Source of the DNA: Streptomyces canus
GTDB taxonomy: Bacteria; Actinomycetota; Actinomycetes; Streptomycetales; Streptomycetaceae
Assembly (NCBI RefSeq): GCF_001514145.1
Contig: NZ_KQ948674.1
Span: 143,790-207,789, forward strand
DNA length: 64,000 nt
Reading direction: 5' to 3'
Below, piece after piece: positions 26,317 through 34,723 of this stretch. A program made the position numbers and the translations under genes. Numbering within the stretch: position 1 is the first letter of the stretch; each line of letters opens with the position of its first letter. A model generated the notes under the pieces. It was not told where the DNA came from, searched no databases, and worked only from the letters and a program-made list of their open reading frames with translations.

Positions 26317-26540
26317 GCCGGTGCCGACGCGGTGCGGACGCTGAGAGCCGCTACGGGGCAGGCACGCACCGCGGCCTCAGCGAGAGGCTTCTGCGTCGGC
26401 GATATCCCGGCCACATCGATGACGGGTACGTCGTCCTCGTCGAGGTGCAGCAGCTCTGGGGCGGCCTGCTCGCACATTCCGTAGCCCTCGCACCGGCCCC
26501 TGTCGACCGACAGGTGGCCCGTTTTTTCCGGTTGCTCCAT
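26313..26540 (-). CDS. [3Fe-4S] ferredoxin
   Basis: 75 residues from ATG 26540 (GGGAG upstream). Cysteines at 17, 23 and 61 in CEGYGMC and ACPVA. With no fourth Cys between 17 and 23, the cluster is probably [3Fe-4S], the form common in Streptomyces P450 partners. Carries electrons from the reductase to the P450. Confidence 0.85.
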   Translation of the reverse strand: MEQPEKTGHLSVDRGRCEGYGMCEQAAPELLHLDEDDVPVIDVAGISPTQKPLAEAAVRACPVAALSVRTASAPA

Positions 26541-26735
26541 TGCAACTCCCGAATCTCTATCGGCCAGCAGCGCGCAAGCGGGACGATTCGGACCGATCGC
26601 TCCCGCGTCCTGCCGCGGCGCCTGCCTGATCACTGGGAAATGAGAATTGATAGACCTGATATTCAAGCCATGCGTCCGACTAGACAGGACCATAGAGAGG
26701 GGCTCTGTGCGTCGACGGCACGGGCGTCCTCGATG

Positions 26736-27293
26736 TCAGCCTTGGGAAGTGAAGAGTTCCGCATACGGCTGCATGGCGGACAATCCGCTGCCGTCGGCGG
26801 TGAAGTCGAGGAGCGTCCGCCACATCAGCCCCACCCGGTGGTCCGCCCACACGGCTTGAACGGGATCGATGCGGAAGAACGCCTGCTGCCCTTCTTCCGG
26901 CCCCTTGACCTGGTCGAACATTCCCGACGTGGCGGCCCACGGGAACTGCTCGCGGCTGAGCCGGGCCGCCAGGGCGATCTCGTCCGGCGCGACGACCAGG
27001 GCCGCCCGCCCCTTGACCTGGAGGGAACGGGTCTCGAAGCGTTCGTCGTAGCCCCCCGACGGAAGGTGGCTCACGACGTAGCTGACCCGCCCGTCTTTGA
27101 CCATCTCCGAGCGCTTGCGGGTCCGGGCGAAGGTGTGCATGTAGACACGCAGCCCGTCGGCGGCGATGTGCATCGTGGATACGGACGGGGCTCCAGTCCC
27201 GTCCAGCACCGCCAGTGCCGCGATCTCCTCGGTGCGGAGGAGATCGGTGATCGCTCCTTCGATCTGCTCCAGGCTCGGCTCGGTACGCGGCAT
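26736..27293 (-). CDS. Pyridoxamine-5'-phosphate-oxidase-fold protein
   Basis: 185 residues of the FMN- or F420-binding split-barrel superfamily: EIAALAVLDGTGAPSVSTMH, then FETRSLQVKGRAALVVAP and PVQAVWADHRVGLMWRTLLD. Such proteins may act as small flavin or F420 oxidoreductases. The nearby palindrome AGGAC-AATG-GTCCT (27364-27377) suggests control by the IclR pair. Confidence 0.75.
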   Translation of the reverse strand: MPRTEPSLEQIEGAITDLLRTEEIAALAVLDGTGAPSVSTMHIAADGLRVYMHTFARTRKRSEMVKDGRVSYVVSHLPSGGYDERFETRSLQVKGRAALVVAPDEIALAARLSREQFPWAATSGMFDQVKGPEEGQQAFFRIDPVQAVWADHRVGLMWRTLLDFTADGSGLSAMQPYAELFTSQG

Positions 27294-27363
27294 GAGGCCT
27301 CCAACGGGTGGGCTCCAACGGGTGGAAAGGTGCGCCCATCTCTAGCGCCGCGACCGAGATAAC

Positions 27364-27377
27364 AGGACAATGGTCCT
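27364..27377. promoter_or_regulatory. Likely IclR operator
   Basis: AGGAC-AATG-GTCCT, preceded by ACAGG. It resembles the sites at 33228-33244, 34073-34086 and 34645-34660. Lies upstream of the split-barrel gene. A similar half site (ACAGGACCATAGAG) is at 26684-26697, upstream of the ferredoxin gene. Confidence 0.4.
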
Positions 27378-27434
27378 TCTATGCAAGACACGTGCGCTCA
27401 GATGTTCCTCGCATCCGTCGGCACCGCCCCTGCC

Positions 27435-28223
27435 TCATTCCCCGCCGACGGCTGTGGCCGTGTCGTGCTCGGCGACAAGCCGCAGGAGGGTCTCCTCGTC
27501 CCGTTCGTCGAGGGCGTCGACCATCGCGGCATGCAGCCTCCAGCGGTCGCGGATGTGCCGCGCGAGAGGAACGCCAGCCTGTGGCCGGACCTCCAGGGCG
27601 TGACGTTCGACCAGCTCCAGGAGGGCCACGTAGAGCGAGCACAGGAGGGGGTTCGGAGTGATGTCGGCGACCCTGGCATGCAGGCGCCAGTTGGCCCGCA
27701 CGAACTCGCCTGCGTCACCCTCGGCCGCCGCCGCGGCCATGGCCTCCAGGCGCACCCGGAGGTCCTTGATGTCGGCCGGCGAGGCGTGCCACAGCGCGTC
27801 CTGCCACAGCAGCGGCTCAAGAGCGTTGCGGATGCGCAGCGCCTGTGCCACATCACCCGGGGAGGCGTCCAGGGCCAGAACGGAGTGGGCGAGCCGTGTC
27901 ATCGGGGTCTGCTCGGCAGCGAACAGGCCGCCTCCCGGACCGCGCTGGACCGTCACCACTCCCCGGACCTGGAGCAGGCGCAGCGTCTCGTTGAACGTCC
28001 CGACGGACACCCCGCAACGGGACCGGAGTTCCTCCTTCGTGCCCAGACGTGTGCCCGGAGCGACCCGCGCGGCCAGTTCGGCCACGGCGTCCGCCGCCGC
28101 CTCGGCGCGGGACGCACCCCCCGCCTGCCCCCACTCGGCCCGCCGCAAGGCCGGCGGATCCACCCCCCTGCCCGCATCCGCACCTTCGCGCCGGGCGTCT
28201 CCGCTCCGTGCCGCCACAGCCAA
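27435..28223 (-). CDS. GntR-family (FadR-type) regulator
   Basis: 262 residues, TTG start with GGAG upstream. The first third is a winged helix (LGTKEELRSRCGVSVGTFNE TLR followed by VTVQRGPGGGLF), the rest an FCD-type ligand domain (LRIRNALEPLLWQ, ANWRLHARVA, RLHAAMVDALDERDEE). Divergent from the flavin reductase gene; two copies of TCATTATGA lie between them. Probably senses a pathway intermediate. Confidence 0.85.
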   Translation of the reverse strand: MAVAARSGDARREGADAGRGVDPPALRRAEWGQAGGASRAEAAADAVAELAARVAPGTRLGTKEELRSRCGVSVGTFNETLRLLQVRGVVTVQRGPGGGLFAAEQTPMTRLAHSVLALDASPGDVAQALRIRNALEPLLWQDALWHASPADIKDLRVRLEAMAAAAAEGDAGEFVRANWRLHARVADITPNPLLCSLYVALLELVERHALEVRPQAGVPLARHIRDRWRLHAAMVDALDERDEETLLRLVAEHDTATAVGGE

Positions 28224-28248
28224 CTCCGCTCCTCGACCGACTCCGGAA

Positions 28249-28329
28249 AATCATTATGACGAATACAGTCGCACCTCTTGACGCCCCGCGTAACCCGGAT
28301 GCAGCATCACCGTAATCATTATGACGAAT
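28249..28329. promoter_or_regulatory. Two GntR operator repeats
   Basis: The 16-base sequence AATCATTATGACGAAT occurs at 28249-28264 and again at 28314-28329. Its core TCATTATGA is a perfect odd palindrome. The sites lie 65 bases apart, between divergent genes. The downstream copy is directly before the flavin reductase ribosome-binding site. Confidence 0.7.
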
Positions 28330-28339
28330 GGAGATCCTT

Positions 28340-28870
28340 ATGGTCCCCTCCTTCGGTGAGCAGGCATTCCGCGATCTCATGGCCGGTGTCTGCGCCCCGG
28401 TCACGATCGTCACCGCCACGGCGGAGGGTCTCCCCTACGGCACGACGGTCAGCGCCTTCGCCTCACTGTCGCTGCGGCCGCCCATGGTGACCGTGGCTCT
28501 CGACCGCGCATCCCAGGTCCTGTCCCGTATCACCGCCACGGGACGCTTCGGTGTGAACGTCCTCGCCCGGACCCAGGACGACCTCGCCCTGGGTTTCGCC
28601 CGCCGCGGGGCCGACCGCTTCGCCGGCGTGGACTGGCACTTCGACCACGGCCTTCCACGGCTCGGCTCGGCCCCGGGATGGCTGGCGTGCGAGGTGACCG
28701 AAGCCGTGGAGGGCGGCGACCACCTGCTGGTCCTCGGCTCGGTCACGCATGCGGAGACGACGCCGGCCGCGCCGCTCGTCTACGGGCACCGCACCTTCGG
28801 CACCCATTCCGCCTTCGCCGACCGCCCGCGCCGCACGATCGGGGAACTCGTCGCCGCCTGCGCGCGCTGA
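28340..28870 (+). CDS. Flavin reductase of a two-component monooxygenase
   Basis: 176 residues starting at ATG 28340 (GGAG seven bases before); an ATG at 28328 lies in the operator. Shows the HpaC/HsaB-type pattern: FRDLMAGVCAPVTIVTA, TTVSAFASLSLRPPMVTVAL and FGVNVLARTQDDLALGF. Supplies reduced FMN/FAD to the neighbouring oxygenase. Confidence 0.85.
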   Translation: MVPSFGEQAFRDLMAGVCAPVTIVTATAEGLPYGTTVSAFASLSLRPPMVTVALDRASQVLSRITATGRFGVNVLARTQDDLALGFARRGADRFAGVDWHFDHGLPRLGSAPGWLACEVTEAVEGGDHLLVLGSVTHAETTPAAPLVYGHRTFGTHSAFADRPRRTIGELVAACAR

Positions 28871-28931
28871 TCCTTCCTCCCACCCGGACCAGGGACCGCT
28901 GTCCCGCCGATGACAGAAAGAGCGCACACCG

Positions 28932-30104
28932 ATGACGACTCATGAGGACCTCGTCGCCCGCGCCGCAGCCCTACGGCCGCTGCTGCGTGAGCACGCGGCG
29001 GCCACGGAGACCGCCCGCCGGGTACCGGACCCGGTGATCGACGCCATCGCCGACGCCGGCCTGTTCAAGCTCGCCACTCCCCGTCGGTACGGCGGTCACC
29101 AGACGTCTATGCGCACCATGCTCGACGTGTCGGCCACCCTGGCCGAGGGCGACGGCTCCACCTCCTGGGTGGTCACCCTCGTCAACGTGTGCAACTGGCT
29201 CACCAGCCTCTTCCCCTCCAAGGCCCAGGACGACGTCTTCGGCGCCAACCCGGACGCCCGGGTCACCGGGGTGCTCAGCCCGACCTCCACGACGGCCCGG
29301 GTCGACGGCGGATGGCAGGTCTCGGGTCGCTGGTACTACAACTCGGGCTCCTCGCACTCCGACTGGGCCGTGCTCGGTGTCCCTCTCACGGACGAGGGCG
29401 GCGCCGTGGTCGACCAGGGGCTCGCGCTCGTGCCCCGCGGTGACCTCACGCTGGAGGACACCTGGTTCGTCGCGGGGATGAAGGGCACCGCGAGCAACTG
29501 TCTGATCGCCGAGGACATCTTCGTGCCCGAGCACCGGGTCATGTCCGTGCCGGCCGCCATCGAGGGCCGCTATCCGACAGAGCACACGGACGAAGTGCTG
29601 TCGCGTTCGGCCTTCGTGCCCATCCTGGCCCTGGTCCTGGCCGGCCCTCAACTGGGGCTGGGCCGCGCGGCGCTGGAGTACGTCACGGAGAAGGCCGCGC
29701 GCAAGCCGATCTCGTACACCTTCTACGAGACGCAGGCCGAGTCGGTCGCCGTGCAGCTGCAGATCGCCGAGGCGGCCCTGCGGATCGACACCGCGACGCT
29801 GCACGCGCAGCGCGCCGCCTCCGAGATCGACCAGGCGGCACAGCAGGGCACGTATCTCGACTTCACCCAGCGCGCCCGCGTGCGGGCGGACACCGGCTGG
29901 GCCATCCAGAACGTGCTGGAAGCGATCAACACCCTCGTCAGCGTGCACGGCGCCGGCTCCTTCGCCGACGTCAATCCACTGCAGCGGATCTGGCGGGACG
30001 CCAACACCGCGGGCCGGCACGCGGTCGCCGCGCCGACGGTGGCGTTCGAGGTGTACGGCAAGGCCCTGCTCGGCATCGACGAGAAGATCACCCCCCTCGT
30101 GTGA
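28932..30104 (+). CDS. Flavin-dependent monooxygenase, oxygenase component
   Basis: 390 residues of the acyl-CoA-dehydrogenase fold, group D monooxygenases (HsaA / HpaB-like). Marks: RRVPDPVIDAIADAGLFKLA, GDGSTSWVVTLVNVCNW, FVAGMKGTASNCLIAEDIFV and HGAGSFADVNPLQRIWRD. Uses reduced flavin from the preceding gene to hydroxylate an aromatic substrate, probably to a catechol. The order reductase, oxygenase, FAH hydrolase, extradiol enzyme matches a standard meta-cleavage route. Confidence 0.85.
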   Translation: MTTHEDLVARAAALRPLLREHAAATETARRVPDPVIDAIADAGLFKLATPRRYGGHQTSMRTMLDVSATLAEGDGSTSWVVTLVNVCNWLTSLFPSKAQDDVFGANPDARVTGVLSPTSTTARVDGGWQVSGRWYYNSGSSHSDWAVLGVPLTDEGGAVVDQGLALVPRGDLTLEDTWFVAGMKGTASNCLIAEDIFVPEHRVMSVPAAIEGRYPTEHTDEVLSRSAFVPILALVLAGPQLGLGRAALEYVTEKAARKPISYTFYETQAESVAVQLQIAEAALRIDTATLHAQRAASEIDQAAQQGTYLDFTQRARVRADTGWAIQNVLEAINTLVSVHGAGSFADVNPLQRIWRDANTAGRHAVAAPTVAFEVYGKALLGIDEKITPLV

Positions 30105-30146
30105 CCAGTCCCGTACGACACCCCCCACCCCTCAGAGGAGCAGCAC

Positions 30147-30992
30147 GTGCGTACCGCCAACCTGTCCGGCCGTCTCGTCATCATCACGGACGACGACACC
30201 GCCGTCGATGTCGAGCAGGCCAGCGACGGCCAGTTCGGTCCCGACCCGCAGGGGGTCTACGAGCGCTGGACCGCCTTCCGCGAGTGGGCCGCGAGCGCCG
30301 AGCTGCCCGCGGGTCGGCCCTTCGCCGCCTCGGAGCTCGGCTCGCCGGCCCCCGCTCCGCGGCAGGTGCTCGCCGTAGGGCTCAACTACCGCGCGCACGC
30401 GGACGAGTCCGGTTTCGCCGCCCCCGACACCCTGCCGCCCGTGTTCACCAAGTACGTCTCCAGCATCACGGGCCCCGTCACCGAAGTGGAACTCCCCGCA
30501 GGAGGCCACACGGACTGGGAGGTCGAGCTCGTCGCCGTCATCGGCGAGCCGGCCCACCAGGTCGGTGAGGACGACGCCTGGTTGTACATCGCGGGACTCA
30601 CCGTGGGCCAGGACATCTCGGAGCGCGTCACCCAACTCACGGGGCCTGCGCCTCAGTTCGGCCTGGGCAAGTCTTTCCCCGGGTTCACCCCGATGGGGCC
30701 GTACCTGGTCACGCCGGATGCTCTGGCCGACAGCGACGACCTCGAACTGGGTTGCTCGATCAACGGCGAGGAGGTGCAGAAGGGCCGGACCAGGGACCTC
30801 ATCTTCTCCGTGCCCGCGCTGGTGTCCCGGTTGTCGGCTGTCCTTCCCCTGCTGCCCGGTGACGTCATCTTCACGGGCACCCCGGCGGGTGTCGGAATGG
30901 GCCGTACTCCGCAGCGCTGGCTCGCCGACGGCGACGTTCTCGTGAGCTACGTCCAGGGCATCGGCGAGCTCCGGCAGACCTTTCGCGCCTGA
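30147..30992 (+). CDS. FAH-family hydrolase 1
   Basis: 281 residues from the GTG at 30147 (AGAGGAG upstream). Contains the FAH core: VLAVGLNYRAHADESG, DWEVELVAVIGEPA, DISERVTQLTGPAPQFGLG, and LPGDVIFTGTPAGVGMG. Acts on a ring-cleavage product (C-C bond hydrolysis or a decarboxylation/isomerisation). Confidence 0.85.
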   Translation: MRTANLSGRLVIITDDDTAVDVEQASDGQFGPDPQGVYERWTAFREWAASAELPAGRPFAASELGSPAPAPRQVLAVGLNYRAHADESGFAAPDTLPPVFTKYVSSITGPVTEVELPAGGHTDWEVELVAVIGEPAHQVGEDDAWLYIAGLTVGQDISERVTQLTGPAPQFGLGKSFPGFTPMGPYLVTPDALADSDDLELGCSINGEEVQKGRTRDLIFSVPALVSRLSAVLPLLPGDVIFTGTPAGVGMGRTPQRWLADGDVLVSYVQGIGELRQTFRA

Positions 30993-31039
30993 AGCCGGCT
31001 CACCCACGACCACACAGTTTCCGCGTTCAGGAGTTCACC

Positions 31040-31960
31040 ATGGCCCTGCACCGTCTGTCCTCGATCGTCATGGGTGTCCCCAACACCGCCCAGACCGCCG
31101 CCTACTACACCGACTTCGGGCTCGCGCCCGAAGCGGACGGCTGGTTCGGGACGCGTGACGGAGGGCGCCAGCTCCGCGTCGTCCACGCGCCCACGCGCCG
31201 TCTCGTCGAGATCGCCGTGGGCGTCGACTCCCCGGACGACCTCTCCGCCACCGCTGCCCGGCTGGACCGGCTCGGGGTTCCCGTCGAGCGGGAGGCCGGC
31301 ACCCTCACCGCATACGAGAAGATCACCGGCGTCCGCGCCGTCCTCAGGGTGGAACCCCGCGTCGCCCAGCCCGAGACGCCGCGCACTCCTTACAACGGTC
31401 CCGGCCGCATGGAGCGCGTCGGAGCCAGGGCCCCCGGCACCCTGCGCGCCGATCCCGTCCGACCCCGGAAGCTGGGCCACGCGGTCCTGGGCACCACCGA
31501 CTTCGAGGCCACCACCGGCTTCTTCCGCGACGGCCTCGGCTTCAAGGTCTCCGACCTGATGGGCGACGTCGGCGCCTTCCTGCGCTGCTCCACCGACCAC
31601 CACAACGTCCTCGTGCTCGCCGCCCCGGTGGCGTTCCTCCACCACACCTCCTGGCAGGTCGACGACGTGGACGAGGTGGGCCGCGGTGCCATGGCCATGC
31701 TGGAGGAGCACCCCGAGCGCCACGTCTGGGGGCTGGGACGTCACCACGCCGGTTCCAACTTCTTCTGGTACCTGAAGGACCCCGCCGGCAACTTCTCCGA
31801 GTACTACTCGGACCTGGACTGCATCGTCGACGACCATCTGTGGAAGCCGGAGGTCTTCGAGGGCGCCAAGGGACTGTTCAACTGGGGGCCGCCCCCGCCG
31901 CCCTCGTTCATCAAGCCCGACGATCTGGCCGGGCTGATGACCGGCTCACACAGCGCCTGA
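31040..31960 (+). CDS. Type I extradiol ring-cleavage dioxygenase
   Basis: 306 residues of the VOC fold in two modules. In the second module the iron ligands can be seen as His147 (KLGHAVLG), His201 or 202 (FLHHTSWQV) and Glu254 (NFSEYYSD), so the protein is likely active on a catechol. Similar to 2,3-dihydroxybiphenyl / HsaC-type enzymes. Fits downstream of the two-component hydroxylase. Confidence 0.85.
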   Translation: MALHRLSSIVMGVPNTAQTAAYYTDFGLAPEADGWFGTRDGGRQLRVVHAPTRRLVEIAVGVDSPDDLSATAARLDRLGVPVEREAGTLTAYEKITGVRAVLRVEPRVAQPETPRTPYNGPGRMERVGARAPGTLRADPVRPRKLGHAVLGTTDFEATTGFFRDGLGFKVSDLMGDVGAFLRCSTDHHNVLVLAAPVAFLHHTSWQVDDVDEVGRGAMAMLEEHPERHVWGLGRHHAGSNFFWYLKDPAGNFSEYYSDLDCIVDDHLWKPEVFEGAKGLFNWGPPPPPSFIKPDDLAGLMTGSHSA

Positions 31961-31981
31961 CCTGCACTGGGAGGAGTTCAC

Positions 31982-32356
31982 ATGATCGAGCTCAAGGACC
32001 TCGACCACTCGGCCCCGTTCCTGGCGCAACTCCAGGGCCCGGACGACGGAGGGCCCGTCACCCTCGTCAACACCTTCCTGGCTCCAGAAGGAGAGACCGA
32101 CAAGGTCATCGACGTCTGGCGACAGGACTCCGTGATCATGAAAGCGCAGCCCGGTTTCGTCTCCGCCCAGTTGTACCGGGGTATCGGCGACAGCCGCCTT
32201 CTGACGAACGTGGCCGTCTGGGAGACCCTGGGCTCGCTCAGAGACGCGTTCCTGACCGAGGAGTTCCAGAGCACGCTCACGCTCTACCCGGACGGCTCGG
32301 TTTCCCACCCGGTCGTGATGCGCGCAGTAGCGGTGCCGGGAGTGTGCGTCGCCTGA
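31982..32356 (+). CDS. ABM-fold (antibiotic biosynthesis monooxygenase-like) protein
   Basis: 124 residues with a beta start VTLVNTFLAPEGETDKVIDV and QPGFVSAQLYRGIGD, typical of the ABM dimeric alpha-beta barrel. Role may be accessory (quinone oxidation or substrate handling). Last gene of the GntR-controlled operon, followed by a strong hairpin. Confidence 0.75.
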   Translation: MIELKDLDHSAPFLAQLQGPDDGGPVTLVNTFLAPEGETDKVIDVWRQDSVIMKAQPGFVSAQLYRGIGDSRLLTNVAVWETLGSLRDAFLTEEFQSTLTLYPDGSVSHPVVMRAVAVPGVCVA

Positions 32357-32372
32357 ACCCCGGGCTCCCGGA

Positions 32373-32427
32373 CATCCGGCCTGATCGCCGATCCGCACCA
32401 GGCCCGTACCGGCGATCAGGCCGGATG
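32373..32427. terminator. Bidirectional terminator hairpin
   Basis: Perfect 18-bp stem, CATCCGGCCTGATCGCCG at 32373-32390 with its complement at 32410-32427, between convergent genes. Confidence 0.75.
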
Positions 32428-32433
32428 GCCGGG

Positions 32434-33237
32434 TCAGTCCCCGATGACCGCCATCTGGCCGCTGATGAGTTCGGCGGTACGGCGGACCGCTGCGACCACC
32501 TCGTCGAGCCGGCGGTCCGGGACCCGGTGCTCCAGTGCGGCGATGCTCAGCGCGGCCACCACGGCCCCGGACGATCCGTGGATGGGGGCGGCGATACCGA
32601 GGATGTCGGCGTCGAGTTCGCCCCGGCTGACGGTGAATCCGTCCTGCCGGATCTGAGCGAGCCGTGCCATGAGATCGTCGACGTCCGTCATCGTGCGCGC
32701 GGTGAACCGCTGCAGTCTCTGAGCTTCCAGCAGCTCACGGCACTCCTGCTCGGGCAGCCAGGCGAGCAGCGCCAGAGCGGAGGCCCCCGCGTTGGCCGGG
32801 AGCACGCTGCCGCGTTCGTAGGAGATCCGCACCGGATGCTCCGCCTCGCATCGTTCCACGCAGATGGCGGAGCCTCCGGCACGGCGGGTCAGCAGTACCG
32901 TCTCGCCGACCTTCGCACACAGCTCCCGCATCAGGGGCAGGGCGATCTCCGACAGCCCGTACCCCCGACGGGCCAGGCGCGCCAGCTCCAGCACCCGCAG
33001 GCCGAGCCGGAACCCGCCCCGGGGGTCCTCTTCCAGGAACCCGCTGCCGACCAGGCTCTGGAGATAGCGGTAAGCGGTCGAGCGTGCTGTCCCCAGAGCG
33101 GTCGCCACCTCCTGGCCGGAGAGGGACAGCTTGTCCTCCGAGAACAGTCCCAGGATGTCCAGTGCCCGGTCCGCGGTCGAGTTGCGTTCCCGGTACTGAC
33201 CCTGTGGAGCAGCCTTTTCTGACGTACGTCCTGTCAT
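32434..33237 (-). CDS. IclR-family regulator 1
   Basis: 267 residues. Winged helix NSTADRALDILGLFSEDKLS to TARSTAYRYLQSLVGSGFLE, then the IclR ligand domain (RGSVLPANAGASALALLAW, VSRGELDADILGIAAPIHG). An in-frame ATG at 33246 is an alternative start. The palindrome GTCCTG-TCATG-CAGGAC covers its start codon, which suggests self-repression. A close paralogue lies directly upstream. Confidence 0.85.
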   Translation of the reverse strand: MTGRTSEKAAPQGQYRERNSTADRALDILGLFSEDKLSLSGQEVATALGTARSTAYRYLQSLVGSGFLEEDPRGGFRLGLRVLELARLARRGYGLSEIALPLMRELCAKVGETVLLTRRAGGSAICVERCEAEHPVRISYERGSVLPANAGASALALLAWLPEQECRELLEAQRLQRFTARTMTDVDDLMARLAQIRQDGFTVSRGELDADILGIAAPIHGSSGAVVAALSIAALEHRVPDRRLDEVVAAVRRTAELISGQMAVIGD

Positions 33238-33244
33238 GCAGGAC
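33228..33244. promoter_or_regulatory. Operator-like palindrome at the IclR 1 start codon
   Basis: GTCCTG-TCATG-CAGGAC, perfect 6-base arms with a 5-base centre. Confidence 0.55.
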
Positions 33245-33277
33245 ATCGTACGGGTACCGTGTGCGGCTTTCCGACGC

Positions 33278-34081
33278 TCAGCCGATCCCCATGCGCGCCA
33301 CTTGCCCTGAGAGGGCTTCCGCCGCCTGGCACACGGCCTCGATGTGGCGCGGCACTTCCCTTTCCGGTACCCGGTGAGAGAAGGCCGCGACGCTGAGGGC
33401 CCCGACGACGCCGCCGTTCTCCCCCCGCACCGGAGCCGCGATCCCGAGCACGTCAGGGTCGACTTCGCCACGGCCCACCGCGTATCCCTGTTCGCGGATC
33501 TCCGCAAGGTGGGCACGCAGCGCCGCGGGGTCGGCGAGGGTGGCTTCGGTGTAGCGGGGCAGCGGGCCGGCCAGGAGTTCGTCGAGTTCTGCCGCCGGCG
33601 CCCAGGCGAGCAGGGCCAGTGCGGAAGCTCCCGCGTTGATGGCCAGGACCTCCCCGCGCTCGTAGGAAAGGCGCAGTGAAGTGCCCGCGTCCTCGCGTTC
33701 CAGGCATACGACCGTGCCGCCGGTTCTCCGGGTGAGCAGCGCGGGCATACCGGTGTGCTGCACCAGTTTCCGCATGATGGGCCGCGCCAGGTCCGACAGC
33801 CCCACGCCCTTGCGCGCCAGACGCGCGAGATCGACGACCCGGGGCCCGAGCCGGAAGCCCGAGCCGTCCTGCTCCTCCAGGAAGCCGTTGCCGGTCAGGC
33901 TCTGCAGGTACCGGTAGGCGGTCGACCGGGCCACCCCGAGACGGATCGCCACGTCGGCGGCGGAGAGGACGAGCCGGTCGTCGTCGAACATGAGGAGGAT
34001 GTCCAGCGCCCGGTCGGCGGTGGCGTTACGCCCTCGACGCCCCTGCCTCATTCCCGCATCATGAGAAGTGGATCCTGGCAT
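33278..34081 (-). CDS. IclR-family regulator 2
   Basis: 267 residues, strongly similar in pattern to regulator 1: NATADRALDILLMFDDDRLV, GVARSTAYRYLQSLTGNGFL, then GEVLAINAGASALALLAWAP and VGRGEVDPDVLGIAAPVRG. Probably an old tandem duplication. TCCTG-GCATG-CAGGC covers the start codon in the same place as in regulator 1. Confidence 0.85.
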   Translation of the reverse strand: MPGSTSHDAGMRQGRRGRNATADRALDILLMFDDDRLVLSAADVAIRLGVARSTAYRYLQSLTGNGFLEEQDGSGFRLGPRVVDLARLARKGVGLSDLARPIMRKLVQHTGMPALLTRRTGGTVVCLEREDAGTSLRLSYERGEVLAINAGASALALLAWAPAAELDELLAGPLPRYTEATLADPAALRAHLAEIREQGYAVGRGEVDPDVLGIAAPVRGENGGVVGALSVAAFSHRVPEREVPRHIEAVCQAAEALSGQVARMGIG

Positions 34082-34086
34082 GCAGG
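34073..34086. promoter_or_regulatory. Operator-like palindrome at the IclR 2 start codon
   Basis: TCCTG-GCATG-CAGG, nearly the same as the site at 33228-33244 and in the same position relative to the gene. Confidence 0.5.
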
Positions 34087-34121
34087 CAACCTAGCAGGGG
34101 TGCGAGGGTGCCGGCTCCGAG

Positions 34122-34616
34122 CTACTGGACCGGCTGATAGGTGGCGCCGCCGTCGCTGAGCAGCCGCTCGGCCTCCGCGTAGATCTCCTCCGGTGAGAGG
34201 CTGAAGTCGATGCTCTTGCGGAACGGCTGCCGTACGTCCCGCTCGATGCGCAGGTAGACCTCGTTGCGGTTCCCCTCGGGGTCGAAGAAGTAGATCCCGA
34301 AGGCGTTGCCGTGCGTCACCTCCTGCTGGACCTTCACCCCCTCCTCCTCGAACCGCCGGTGGAAGGTCCTGAGGTCCTCGATCGACTCCACGCGCCAGGA
34401 GATCTGGTGCTGCTGCTTGTCACCGATGGGAGAGGTCCGTCCGGACTGGAGCACGAACTCGTGGTGCTCCTCGTCGGGCCGCGCGCTGAAGAAGACGATC
34501 TGCAGGCCCTCGTCCTCGTCCGTCACGCTCAGCCCCATGACGCGCTCGTAGAAGTCCCGCATCTTCGGCAGGTCGTAGACCCACAGCCCGGTGTGACCGA
34601 GTCCGGTGATAGCCAT
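34122..34616 (-). CDS. VOC-family (catechol 2,3-dioxygenase-like) protein
   Basis: 164 residues, one VOC module pair. Possible metal ligands His8 (GLGHTGLWV), His70 (KQQHQISWRV) and Glu119 (NRNEVYLR). GAAGGAAG precedes the ATG at 34616. Short for a two-domain extradiol enzyme, so it may be a single-domain catechol dioxygenase or a hydratase/isomerase of the same fold. Divergent from FAH hydrolase 2. Confidence 0.75.
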   Translation of the reverse strand: MAITGLGHTGLWVYDLPKMRDFYERVMGLSVTDEDEGLQIVFFSARPDEEHHEFVLQSGRTSPIGDKQQHQISWRVESIEDLRTFHRRFEEEGVKVQQEVTHGNAFGIYFFDPEGNRNEVYLRIERDVRQPFRKSIDFSLSPEEIYAEAERLLSDGGATYQPVQ

Positions 34617-34644
34617 GCCGCCACTTCCTTCATGTCTCACTTAA

Positions 34645-34660
34645 CAGGACATCTATCCTG
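34645..34660. promoter_or_regulatory. IclR operator candidate in the divergent spacer
   Basis: CAGGA-CATCTA-TCCTG between the starts at 34616 (minus) and 34724 (plus), able to control both genes. Confidence 0.55.
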
Positions 34661-34723
34661 CTATTCGCAACTAGAGTACGATCGGCCTCGGCATCAGTCA
34701 ATGAAGGAAGAGGTGCACCAGGC

